Positions 44,791 through 53,338 of a DNA stretch of 64,000 bases are shown here, piece by piece. Origin of the DNA: Ctena decussata (lineage: Eukaryota > Mollusca > Bivalvia > Lucinida > Lucinidae); assembly GCA_963989385.1 (NCBI GenBank), contig OZ022506.1:6489415-6553414 (forward strand). The letters run 5' to 3'. Position 1 is the first letter of the stretch. Each line of letters opens with the position of its first letter. The position numbers and the translations under genes were made by a program. A model generated the notes under the pieces. The model had not been told where the DNA came from, made no database searches, and saw only the letters and a program-made list of their open reading frames with translations.

Positions 44791-44930
44791 ATCATAATTT
44801 GGACAATAAAAGGCAATATAGTTGTATAACTTACCGTATACTGTATGAGACAGTGCGGCTGCATAATCAGTTATATCGAATTCTTCCAGTAATCTGATTA
44901 CATCAGATGTGGGTGAAGGGTCACCAGCAT
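36396..44930 (-). CDS. C-type lectin / PAN single-pass membrane protein gene (5 exons seen, 5' end missing)
   Basis: Five minus-strand exons join in compatible phases: 44,835-44,930 (phase 1-1), 42,832-43,006 (1-2), 40,091-40,323 (2-1), 38,781-39,050 (1-1) and 36,396-37,021 (1-stop). They give about 465 residues without a start codon or signal peptide, so one or more exons lie further upstream. The order is a short linker, a C-type-lectin-like domain, a PAN/Apple domain, a Ser/Thr-rich stalk of about 100 residues, a CxCPC motif, a basic stretch, one membrane helix (36,432-36,494) and a tail of about 11 residues. The product should sit at the cell surface and recognise glycans or proteins. The EPN/QPD and WND calcium-site motifs are not visible, so calcium-dependent sugar binding is doubtful. 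The introns carry MITEs, SINEs and a LINE tail. Confidence 0.82.
37042..37278. mobile_element. Family M MITE copy 11, in the last lectin intron
   Basis: Full-length copy starting GAACCGCAACACGACAAAA, flanked on both sides by AAAT. Its end lies only 20 bp upstream (in gene direction) of the last exon's acceptor, so it supplies the likely branch-point region. Confidence 0.92.
37728..38296. mobile_element. 569-bp TIR element with TA/TATA target duplication
   Basis: CTCGAAAAAAATATTAAGGG (then GTCAAACTTT) at the left is mirrored by AAAGTTTGACCCCTCAATAT then TTTTTTTCGAG at the right. TATA is directly outside both ends, which fits a Tc1/mariner-type nonautonomous element. It lies in a lectin intron. 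Confidence 0.85.
38434..38503. mobile_element. Foldback element, family P copy 4
   Basis: TTTGCAAACAGTGAAGACAT mirrored by ATGTCTACACTGTTTGCC, with core CTGCTCCTACAAGGAGCAG. In a lectin intron. Confidence 0.8.
38590..38731. mobile_element. Foldback element, family R copy 1
   Basis: The outer arms CGAGGTTATAAAACTT and AAGTTTTATAACCTCGG pair. Inner AAAATAAAGCACACTGATTG and CAATCAGTGTGCTTTATTTT are exact complements. In a lectin intron, 50 bp from the PAN exon donor. A second family member is at 55.6 kb. Confidence 0.85.
38781..39050 (-). CDS. Lectin gene, PAN/Apple domain exon
   Basis: Symmetric phase 1-1 exon of 90 codons. The acceptor is TTCAACAG and the donor TGTAAGT. The pattern QCMARCSRSKSCTAFTFRYD followed by NKSCWL is that of PAN/Apple modules, which bind proteins or carbohydrates. 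The domain fits one exon exactly, as expected for a shuffled extracellular module. Confidence 0.82.
39085..39505 (+). mobile_element. LINE 3' fragment (ORF2 C-terminus), frameshifted
   Basis: Translated pieces read LYACESWTL, EMRCYRRLLNI, KKRKLSWFAHV and ILQGSVKGKRKR, then after a stop DNIKERTGMDFS and ISAMPLRPYKV. This is the typical C-terminal end of a non-LTR reverse-transcriptase protein. There is a frame break between LYACESWTL and EEMRCYRR and a stop at about 39,360. It ends in a short (CTAGA)n tail. Inserted in a lectin intron, opposite to the gene. Confidence 0.82.
39815..40016 (+). mobile_element. tRNA-derived SINE with (CATC/CATT)n tail
   Basis: The head has an anticodon-arm-like GCCGGCCTACTGATCTCGCG and a B-box-like CCTGGGTCGAGCC. 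The body AGGCGAGAATCTTTCCTACC is shared with the minus copy at 30.7 kb. The 3' part GATATGACTGAAATACTG resembles the S2 family end. In a lectin intron. Confidence 0.82.
40091..40323 (-). CDS. Lectin gene, exon with second half of the CTLD
   Basis: The acceptor is CATTTCAG and the donor GTAACT. It encodes FEYWSGYVRLDPC, KQCATLNF, GRFCTELHPFICK: the C2-C3 and last cysteines of a CTLD, with the common HPFIC ending. The usual WND motif before C3 is replaced by HTGRFC. Confidence 0.82.
40459..40666. mobile_element. Family M MITE copy 12, degenerate
   Basis: The left end GAGCCGCGACACGAAAAAA is intact. The right end is mutated (GTCGTGCCGCAGCTA) and part of the right arm is lost. It lies in a lectin intron. 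Confidence 0.82.
40880..41140 (+). mobile_element. SINE-like family S2 copy 2, (AACC)n tail
   Basis: GGGCAAGGGCCTTCTGTGCT, GTTGTTTGGACATTTTT, GATATAGACTGAAATACTG and ACACCCAAAACAACC in the family order. Confidence 0.8.
41141..42250. other. Intron of lectin gene, nothing recognised
   Basis: AT-rich. The minus frame 41,283-41,585 has no acceptable splice/phase fit or domain that I can see. AATTTTGAATTC-type inverted words near 41,960-42,020 are minor. Confidence 0.35.
42252..42356. mobile_element. Family E element, copy 4
   Basis: CAGGCACACATCGTTGAATC, then ACGTTGATTTAACGTCATG, then TTGAATCAAGGTTGATTCA, ending GGTGTGTGCCAAATGGGA. The terminal GGCACACA/TGTGTGCC pair is the best preserved of the four. 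Confidence 0.75.
42450..42682. mobile_element. ~230-bp MITE with GGTTGTTCAAA ends
   Basis: CAGGGGCCGGTTGTTCAAAA and TTTGAACAACTGGACCCAGG are the mirrored ends. CGATATTTTTGTTGAAAAAA and TTTTTCAACAAAAATATCAG form the inner arms. It shares the CAGGGGCC start with the palindrome at 21.9 kb. Confidence 0.82.
42832..43006 (-). CDS. Lectin gene, exon with first half of the CTLD
   Basis: The acceptor is TGTTTTCAG. The exon contains the typical first-cysteine region (VTWFDANATCTAEGFQSLV). Two overlapping donors are possible: GTAAGT, ending the exon at 42,836, or GTAACA, ending it at 42,832. Only the second keeps frame with the next exon seen, so it is used here. If GTAAGT is used, an unseen exon must lie between. 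Confidence 0.75.
43330..43555. mobile_element. Hairpin-bearing repeat, family H copy 2
   Basis: GTCATGTGACTTCCAACAAT, GCGATATTCAGATCA, GTAGCTCTATGGCTTTGG and the hairpin TGTGACAAGCAAAGTCTCTG with its complement AGAGACTTTGCTGGTCACA around TGCACCTATGTGCA. In a lectin intron. Confidence 0.78.
44094..44447 (-). mobile_element. Retroelement-like repeat, family A copy 2, truncated
   Basis: It matches copy 1 from AGTAAAAAGTATGCAAAGAC to GTAGTTGGTTGTTCGG and then stops. The missing part is the end farthest from the AGTAAAA boundary. Internal deletion of the CTCAAACCATAGT word is also seen. Confidence 0.85.
44746..44787. repeat. (GT)21 microsatellite
   Basis: Uninterrupted GT dinucleotides just downstream (gene direction) of the 44.8-kb lectin exon donor. 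Confidence 0.95.
44835..44930 (-). CDS. Lectin gene, most 5' exon seen
   Basis: The acceptor TTTTCTTGCAG lies at 44,931 and beyond, and the donor is GTAAGT (44,829-44,834). It encodes 32 residues (AGDPSPTSDVIRLLEEFDIT, then DYAAALSHTVYG), with phase 1 on both sides. It leads directly into the lectin domain. It has no recognisable domain of its own and is the least certain exon. Confidence 0.6.
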
Positions 44931-47050
44931 CTGCAAGAAAATAGTTACACTGAATATATATAGAAATAATAAAACACGCAAGCCTTTAGAGATAGAAAAC
45001 AGAACAGTTTAAGAGATGGCGCAGATTCAAATCTTGGCACCTTGTTCATGCCGCTGGCTCATGGATGCTGGCGACGGCGCCTAGCACTGCAACCTGTGCC
45101 AGCGTTTACCATAACGCTACCGAGACGTCCCCATCGAAGGACGCCAAAATAACGCGTATACAGGGGGCGGGTTGTCTGTACATTATGTACAATGCATATT
45201 GTCTACGAAATCAGAAATAAAAATAAATGTATAAAATAAAATAAATAAAAATAAATGAGCCTAGCTGTACAAGCCGGCTTTTATGGCGACGCAGGTAGAG
45301 TGGCTGGTTCTTTCGCGAAGTTAAGCAACGGCGATCGTAGTTATTACTAAGGTCACAACAATTATTTCCACTTGTAAAATCGATGGAAAGGTGCACCAAT
45401 ACACCTTAAAACCACAATTTCTAGATCAGCATTCAGGACTAAATATCGTTGATGATACCTTGATGGGTGACTGGTTGCTTGACTTGGTGGACGACACGAC
45501 TAACACTACGGAACTAGTCAGTTGGAAGATATATTAGACAAAACGAACAAAAGATGTTTTGTATCGTATTTGAAATGTACAATGTACGTTGTGCAGTTAG
45601 GAATGAAAACAAAAAAGGAAAGATAAATAAATAAAAATAAGTAAACAACAAAGACACAAAGAGACAAATAACAGATAACAGATATTATTTTTTTACGGTA
45701 ACAATATGATACCGACGATGAATCATTGGCAATGTGTGCAGCAGAATGCGTCTTCTGAAAGACAGTGCCTGTTTTATCATAGATGTTTAAATGGCATTCA
45801 TCCGCTAGCTTCAAAATGCACAAAACATTAAAACCCTACAGTTATGTGATACAAAACTTGTGTCTATAAACGCCCTTCTTTCAGAGCAAACTGGCAGCAG
45901 CAGAGTCTTTATTAACATTAGTTCATTGTCTTGATTGTATGCATTCATTTCAATTCCATTTACTGTTAACATTGTATCTAAAAAATCGTTATTTTTGTCA
46001 TTTTGTATTCATTTACTTAGAAGAAACAAAACGCTTGGGTCGCAAAAATTTTGGCGCCATAACATTATGTCATCACAACGAGTAAACTTGGTAAGTGAAT
46101 TGCAATTTTAGAATTTGATGTCTAATGAACAAATTTCCGGCAGTATTTTTTAAAAGTATTATAGCGCAGTTTTTAAAACATACTTTCAGCTAATCACTGA
46201 CGGCCGCCATATACGCCCCACGTCTGGTAGACAAAGCAAGCTTTTCAAAGATGGTTTTCATGATCAACAGCGGAAGGAAAAGCCTAACCCAGAAAGGAAT
46301 AAAAAAAAATCCCTTGAAACTAGCGTATTAGACATGTTTTGAGGCGACAGCGATCAACACATATTAATTTCTATTTTATACCCTGAAAGACGCGGGAAAG
46401 ATTTTTTACCTTCGATTACATTCCTGCAGTTAGCACCAAAGTGAAAAAAATCCTGTATCACGTTACTGTAGAGTTTTGAATTTCGATGAATTTTGAAGCT
46501 CGCAAAAGTATTTTCTTTAACTGATTGGGAGAAAACACTTATTTTTGTCAAGAGGAATCATTCCGCTATATTCTTGGTCGAATGTTTCAACAATTTCTTT
46601 GCCTGTTTTTTACACTGGAACAACAACGTTAACTTATAAATGTTAAACCAGAGTTTCTCCCCCTATACTCGTTATTGTTATCTCCATTTTATATACCCAA
46701 AACAATATGATTCAAGTCCATGTGGTGGAAAAAGCTTCGTATCAAAGTAGATAAAACGTTGTATTAACGTCGTTATCATGCTTGAAAATACGTACCACAA
46801 CTAAAAACTGTCAAGGTTAATATGCAATGCATGCTGTACGTAAACATCCTGATTTTTTCACGCTACATGTGACGAGATTTTGACTATAATGCCCAGTGTA
46901 CGGGCCTTTCAAAAGTGACTATCATTAACAAATGTATGCCCAGTATACTGTTCTGCCCTACTAACTGGACGAGTCCATATGTCCGTTAAGGGGTGTCTGG
47001 TTTAGTTTTTTTTTCATCATGTTTGTTCTATTTTAAGGAGAAATACCATC
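44931..47050. other. No gene recognised; upstream of visible lectin exons
   Basis: The missing 5' exons may lie here or further on. I see no convincing signal-peptide exon. The short minus frames 45,518-45,823 and 46,354-46,551 lack paired splice sites in a usable phase. Confidence 0.35.
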
Positions 47051-47056
47051 GAGTTA

Positions 47057-47126
47057 TGCAAATAGTGTAGACGCTGATCAGACGCCACGTTTTGCGGCGT
47101 CTGATCTGGGTCTGCACTGTTTGCCA
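47057..47126. mobile_element. Foldback element, family P copy 5
   Basis: GCAAATAGTGTAGACGCTGA mirrored by TCTGATCTGGGTCTGCACTG, core GACGCCACGTTTTGCGGCGTC. Its upstream flank (TTAAGGGGTGTCT ... TTTAAGGAGAAA) matches that of copy 6, so the repeat is longer than the hairpin. Confidence 0.8.
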
Positions 47127-47711
47127 ATGTCCCTTTGTCGGGACGCTAGGCATTAATGAGTTAAAGAATGTCATGTTACAAGGTTACAGTCACTGGTATT
47201 ACCGTGTTGACACTTCTCTGAACCAATTAGTAGTTATTGCTTACCTTATTACCCTAATTGTGGTACATATATATATTATAAATAGTACATATCATAACAA
47301 TAGAACAAAGCTTTTTTTATTTATTTTTATTTATTATATTATATTTCATTTTATAGTCTTAACACGCTGCCTGCTGAACTGTGTAGACAATTTACACCAC
47401 TTTCAGACCTTCCCTTTACTAAATGGCTTTACTTTGACTTCTGCAACATTTGTGTCCAAATATTTACTTTAAATATAGCTCTACATGTACCTGCAAACTA
47501 TGTCAATAGCTCATTAGCGTTTCTTTAATTGATTTTATATCTATGTAGCTACTTTATTTTTAATTAAATTAAAATATCAATTATATGAAAACGTACTATT
47601 TATATATGGTACAGCTATTGGTCTACAAAACATAATGCCTTTGGTATTATTTGAATGCAATATTTGTATTCCAAACTGTCTGATACTAATTAATTAGAAA
47701 ATAACAATGTA
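47127..47711. other. No gene recognised
   Basis: AT-rich. The plus frame 47,092-47,472 starts inside the hairpin and shows only hydrophobic, AT-driven composition. Confidence 0.35.
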
Positions 47712-48290
47712 ATGTATGACACGGTCAAATTACCGTAATGCCTTTTGAAACAGCAGCAGCAGCCGTAATGTCTAAGTGACTGATTGACCAATGAAGTCTT
47801 AGGTCAGACTGTGGTTACAATGGTGTACATAAAACCATGGAAAATTTATAATATACAAAATAAAGTTTTAATCTCTTTCGCGGGTAACAGGAAGGTTTTG
47901 GCCCCTAAAATATCTCAGTTTGATATATCTTTTTTTCAGTAGGTATTGAAATCATTTCCATTTCAAATATCAGTATGCAGACACGCAGGTGCGAGTTGAT
48001 TTTTTCCGTTTGACAAAATTTCAATATGCACTTGCGTATTTGAGTATAGGCAGCTACGCCCTTGGTCTACATCCTTCAATGTCTTCACTGTTCCAAGTTC
48101 CGCTAGCAATTGTTCAATGCAGAGATGAATTTATTCCAATTTAAACCCATTTATGCCTGGTGGTATCTTCCATCTTTATAAATTGGGTGAGTTCATTTTC
48201 CAAATTAAGGGGTGTCTTGTCTTGTGTTTTTGTAACTATATTTTCATCATTCTAATTTTATTTTGAAGGAGAAAAAAACATTTGGCTTAT

Positions 48291-48360
48291 GCAAATAGTG
48301 AAGACCCTGATCAGCCGCCGCGTGTTGCGGCGTCTGATTGGGTTCGCACTGTTTGCCAAT
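48291..48360. mobile_element. Foldback element, family P copy 6
   Basis: GCAAATAGTGAAGACCCTGA mirrored by TCTGATTGGGTTCGCACTGT, core GCCGCCGCGTGTTGCGGCG. Confidence 0.8.
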
Positions 48361-48578
48361 GTCCTTTGTATAAGACACTGTAGGAGAGACTGAACTCGGG
48401 TTTAATGTCCCACCAACACATAAGTCATACGGGGACGGGACCTCTTATTAATGTCTCATACGAAAGACAGGGACACATTACATAAATAAATGAAACAGCT
48501 GATTATGTTTTCCTAATGTTTGGGATAATTACGGTTGTTTCAAATCCGCCATTAATAATAGCCTAATATACTATTTAA

Positions 48579-48604
48579 TCTTTTATTTATTTATTTATTT
48601 ATTT
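48579..48604. repeat. (TTTA)n microsatellite
   Basis: About six TTTA repeats. Confidence 0.85.
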
Positions 48605-49034
48605 GTATGTGTGTGTTTTCTGAAGATACGACCCTTCAGCAATTTACGCTCAACTATTTTAGAGAATTTTATAAAATGAGTATTAAAATGTTGTCAAGCT
48701 GACAAAATGTCAATAGACACCTGCATATTTGCATACTTTCTGTTTTATTATTACTATTATCTTTTTTATTTGACAAAATTGCAATACCAACTGCCAAAGA
48801 CACAAGAAAAAGAAGTATCTAAGGGCCGAACACTTAAACTGTCCCATGACTACACCGCCGTTAGTGCAGTCTGAGTCTGAGATAAGGCTACATTGATCAA
48901 TTATTCACTTATACATTACGGTAATTTGACCGTGTTATATATGACCTGAAAGTGCACTTATTGGTTTCATGATCCATTTCCTGTCATAAATTAAATGTTA
49001 CAAGTAATTGTGGAAATCAACCTAAGATTATTCT

Positions 49035-49290
49035 TCTTTCTGACGAATCAAAGGTTGGTTGGTTGTTTTGGGTTTACCTGCTCTTTGAGACATCATTTCA
49101 GTATATATCGAGCCGTCTTCCAGAGAGAGAGGGAGAAAAAAAAGATATGATAGAGAAAAGGAAAAAAATGTCCAAACACCCCACCCACAACTACTGCAAG
49201 CACAGTAGGCCCTTGCACTACTATTGTCCAAATTAGTAGGACGCCCCGGCACTGAAACTTACCCAGCACGGCAGCGACCACCCCAGCGAA
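49035..49290 (-). mobile_element. SINE-like family S2 copy 3, minus strand
   Basis: The reverse strand gives GTGCAAGGGCCTACTGTGCT, TGCAGTAGTTGTGGGTGGG, GTGTTTGGACATTTTTTTCC and GTAAACCCAAAACAACC as in the other two copies. Confidence 0.8.
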
Positions 49291-50037
49291 TCGAAGGATA
49301 AGTTGGATAGCGCTTTGGCTCGTGCTGACAAGTATCTCTTGCAAATAAATGGCTTTGTGTTTTTTCTGACTGGTGTGGTTTTGAAATCTATGATAGAGTA
49401 AGACGGTTGTTTGGATTACATTACCACTTCGAAACACAAATTTAGCCTTTGTTTTTCTAACTGTAGTGGTCGGGAGATACACAGCTGTCGCCTCAGCCAA
49501 GATCAGATGAAATTTTATGTTTCACCAGAGGTGATTTTTCAAGGTTTTCTGAGGGACTTCATTCTTTAATTTCTGAAATCTATAGATGTATCATTTTTAG
49601 AAATGTAAATGTCACCTATAACATTTTATATACTGGTATTCTTTTTTGTTAAACAGGCTGTATTTGACTCATAAAAAGAATACAGACCCTATTTTTTAAA
49701 ACATATTTTTATTTTCAATTTAAATAAGAATAAAGTCTGATAATTTATTATGAATAACAACAACATATCAACATTGAAATTCTTATGCGCAAAAAATTAA
49801 AAATACTATTTTTTCATTTTATTTTTTGTTTCATTTAATGAAAATTCCTTCATAATTAGGGGATATACCTTGTATTGTTTTGTCCAGTTTCTCTGTGGGT
49901 CACCTGATTTTCAAATGATTCATATTTTGAAAAGTAAAGTTAATGGCCTTTCAGGTGGTGTGCAATTTATGTATGTTTGTAAAATGAAATGCAAGATAAA
50001 TGCGAGGAAACAAATTTGCCAAAATTAACTTAAAACA
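49291..50037. other. No gene recognised
   Basis: AT-rich DNA, nothing supportable. Confidence 0.35.
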
Positions 50038-50539
50038 TCTACGGACAGGACATTTCTGACATGTACATGAAACACTGCAAAATATGTATGCTTATACTAT
50101 AAAATTGCTGTAGAATAGATCAATAGGTGAAAAGTCATTTTTATTTACTTCATATAGTTACCAAAAGAAAAACAAATCACAATTTTGTCTTTTATTGTAT
50201 CTTGTTATGTGTTCTGAACCCAGTTTACCATAATTTGAAAATAGAACAACAATACCAACAAAGAATACTGTTATGCAAAAAACCTTATCAAACTGACAAA
50301 AACAACTGTACCACTAGTCAAAAAACACTCAAAATTTAAACGATGACACGGTTCTTATATCTTAGCGTGTCTACGGACAAGACATAAATTGAAGTAAAAT
50401 TTGTAATTGCAATAACTCTGTGGATTCCATTTTTTATACTTTAACCAAGCTTTAATAAATAAATAATGGTCAAAATACCCATAAAGCGTGAACATTAATG
50501 TAAATAAATATGACGGCCCTTTTGGGTTTTTACTCATGT

Positions 50540-50960
50540 AATGCAGATATCTGCATTTCAAATACAGATATCTCTATTAATATAAAACATATATATGTAG
50601 TTTTGAAATCAAAGATATCTCTAACTGAAAAGCAGATATCTGTAATTGAAAGAGATATATATCTAGCTGTAAAATGCAGATATTTGTATTTTTGATCATA
50701 ATATAGATATCTGCATTTCAGTTAGAGATATCTACATTTTGAATATAGATGTCTGCATTTCTAATTTTCAATTAGAGATACTCTAATGAAGCTGTAATAC
50801 ATATATCTGCACTTGAAATACAGAAATCTGTAATAGATATGCAGAAATCAACATTTGAAATTCAGGTATCTGAAATTTTTACAAAGAACATATGTCTGAA
50901 TTTTAAATATATTTCAGTACAGATATCTGTGTTAATGTTCGAAAACAGATCAATCTTTAT
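50540..50960. repeat. AGATATCTGCATTT minisatellite, first block
   Basis: Degenerate ~17-20 bp units of the type CAGATATCTGCATTTCAAAT, in which each GATATC word is itself a palindrome and neighbouring units alternate in orientation. Confidence 0.9.
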
Positions 50961-51021
50961 TTACTGCTCCGTACATGAATGATCCTATCCAGTTCTATTA
51001 AAAAGCTAGGCCAAATAGGTT

Positions 51022-51640
51022 GGGCCTGGTAGTGCAGTTGGATGCACGTTTGACTGGCAACGAGGACGCTGGTTTGATCAAAGTCCAGTCAGGCAACGCT
51101 GGACCGCGTAGTACAATCGGTAGGGCACCTTACTCATAAGTCAGAGGTCCTGGGTTTGATACCCGGTCTGGCCACATACTTTCGTTTCTCCTTCCACTGA
51201 TTCAAGTAGGGCAGTTGTCAGTTACTGGCGAAAGTATGAAACGCTTAGGAGGTCTAAGCCTGCCCAGGAATAGTGTGGCTAGGTTAAATGACCGTCCCAA
51301 CATTCCCATAGTTGTTTGCCGTGGACGTAAAGCAACAGATCAAAACCAGTCAGGCAACAAGTCCTTCTGTAGGAACTTTTCCTCCTACCTTTGATTAAAG
51401 TAGAGCAGGTGTCAGTGAATGGTGGAATGATGGGCCTGCCCAGGAAAGGTGTGGTTAGATTCACTGGGTGTCTTGCCATGACAGTGTTGACCATAGTTGT
51501 TTTTACGGGGTTATTAAACACTTAAACAACAAACCAACAAGGTCTGACTGCACATTAGGCTGCGTGTTTGACTGTAGATCAGGAGAAAGTGGGTTTGATC
51601 CTGCTCCGGTCAGGCTACATCAAGCATATAAAAAACCTTG
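51022..51640 (+). mobile_element. Cluster of tRNA-derived SINEs
   Basis: A tRNA-like head at 51,022-51,100 (TAGTGCAGTTGGATGCACG) is followed by a full SINE at 51,103-51,350. That SINE has an A-box-like TAGTACAATCGGTAGGGC, an anticodon-loop-like TTACTCATAAGTCAGAGG and the B-box-like GGGTTTGATACCCGG, then the body CAGTTGTCAGTTACTGGCG and TGACCGTCCCAACATTCCC. A related body with an AACAACAAACCAACAA tail follows (to about 51,540), then another tRNA-like head at 51,541-51,615. They separate the two GATATC blocks. Confidence 0.85.
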
Positions 51641-51689
51641 AGCAAGGGTGTATAAATTATTTTTTGAAAACAAAAGTTAAAAATAATCG

Positions 51690-52230
51690 GGTTCAAAAAT
51701 ACAGATATCTGCATTTCAAATACAGATATCTCAATTAAAATTAGAGATATCTGTATTTTTTTCATAAATAAAGATACTATTTAAACCACAGATATCTGCA
51801 TTTGAAATACAGGTATCTTCATTTGAATCGCAGATATCTTTATTTAAAACGTAAATATAGATAGATGCATTTCAATTTGAGATACCTTCTCTGATAAGAG
51901 ATGTCTTTTTTCAATACAAGATATCTGTTTTTCGATTGGAGATATTAGTATTTCAAATGCAGATATCTGAGTTTCTAAAAATACTGATATCTCTTTAAGT
52001 AGAGATATCTGCATTTGAAGTGCTAATATCTGTCAATTAAATGTAGATATATTTTATTCAAAATGAGATATCTGTATTTAATAATCAAGAAGAGATATTT
52101 GCATTTCTAATACAGATATCTGTATTGGAAATGCAGATTTTGCATTTAAATATAGATATCTGTATTAAGTTGAAGACATCTTTATTGAAATGCAGATATC
52201 TGCATCTGAAATGTAGCTATTTGTATTAAA
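51690..52230. repeat. AGATATCTGCATTT minisatellite, second block
   Basis: Same degenerate unit family as 50,540-50,960 (for example AATACAGATATCTGCATTTC), about 540 bp. Confidence 0.9.
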
Positions 52231-53338
52231 TGGGGTTAAACCCAAACAGGCCGCCATACACGCTTATGGACAAGACATATTTGAGACAACATTTGTAATT
52301 ATCAGGGATAGCACTTTGAGTTAGTTGAAATCAAATAGCCTCTGCTGCAGAGGTTTTAATGGTATCAAATTTCTTCAAACTATTTTGAAGGGTTGGCCAA
52401 TGAATCCAGCCTTAAATGGCTCACCTACCTCTATTCTATTTCTGTTCTATCCCATAACTTTACTAGGTCGTTGGTCACCTACCTTACAAGAATTTAAGTA
52501 TCTTCTTCCGAGGAATTAGGCACCTCCATATAAATATCAAAAACGACCGTTAAAACCCTGTATAGACAAGATTCTCCACATCATGGTTTGTCTACAAATA
52601 AGGTGTCTGATATAAATGGGTAATGTGGGAGATATGATGGTGGATTATATTGTGGGAGGTATGACGCCTAAGACAGCATTCAGAAGGTGACAAGAAGGCT
52701 TTTTCCCTACGTACAGACAATGTTTTCATAACTAAGAAAAGATCCTGTATCCAATAATATACCATAAAACCATAAATGATGCACCCTGTCCACTGTGTCT
52801 TGTCCGTAGATCAACATCATACTTGGAATGCAGGTATAGTGCTAACTATATAGCCATTAAATGTTTTAAGTTAACTTTTTATAGTCGTGAAAAAATAAGC
52901 AGATGGATTTTAAGGCCATTTTAGACAGTTTACATTAATTGCTTTTTTAAATATTTTTAGAAACAGGACTTTGCGGTCTCTGTTTTTGACAAACTGGACA
53001 TCTAGGCTGTAAGAAAATGCACTTATCATCAAATAAATGGTTAAGGTTTACTTAAATAGTCGACTATAGAAACGTTTTTACAACTCAAATGCATAGCAGT
53101 TGGAAACTTGATGGTTTCCAGTCACAGTTTATCAAAATACTGTTGGTCTACGGACAGGACAAAAATCTACGGACAAGACAAAATTGCACTTTTTTCCTTA
53201 TTGCTACTCTGTCTTCAGTGATGGTATTATGTCTTATATGGGACAATCAACAGTGATAAGGAGTCTACTCTTTAATGATAATTTTTTTTCCAGAGATATG
53301 CTACCTCATAGAGAAAAGTGTGTCTACGGACAGGACAC

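Larger units (their letters stand above)
47718..48939. mobile_element. ~1.2-kb region bounded by CACGGTCAAATTACCGTAAT inverted repeats
   Basis: ACACGGTCAAATTACCGTAA (left) and ATTACGGTAATTTGACCGTG (right, about 48,916-48,935) are near-perfect inverted copies. CCGTAATGTCTAAGTG and CACTTATACATTACGG extend the pairing after a short left-side interruption. Inside lie family P copy 6, pieces of the GGGCGTAGCTACG repeat and a (TTTA)n run. No transposase frame is present. It is probably a nonautonomous element that has taken on insertions. Confidence 0.65.
50038..53338. repeat. Region with seven copies of TCTACGGACARGACA
   Basis: The 15-bp word, exact or with 1-2 changes, occurs near 50,038, 50,369, 52,262, 53,147, 53,166 and 53,322 on the plus strand and near 52,797 on the minus strand. 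Around copies at 50,369 and 52,262 a longer match follows (GACATA, then TTTGTAATT after ~20 bp). Between the copies the sequence is otherwise AT-rich and not clearly tandem. See findings. Confidence 0.7.

Noticed and set aside
44676..44897. Val/Cys-repeat frame on the plus strand
   Set aside because: It reads through the (GT)21 tract and lies antisense to a lectin exon.
45720..45823. Further upstream lectin exon on the minus strand
   Set aside because: There is an acceptor-like CTGTCTTTCAG, but the donor is weak and the encoded residues show no CTLD, PAN or signal-peptide pattern.
51103..51180. tRNA gene
   Set aside because: The A- and B-box words and arms are present, but the structure is imperfect and it is joined to a SINE body shared with 14.3 and 28.2 kb, so it is a SINE head.
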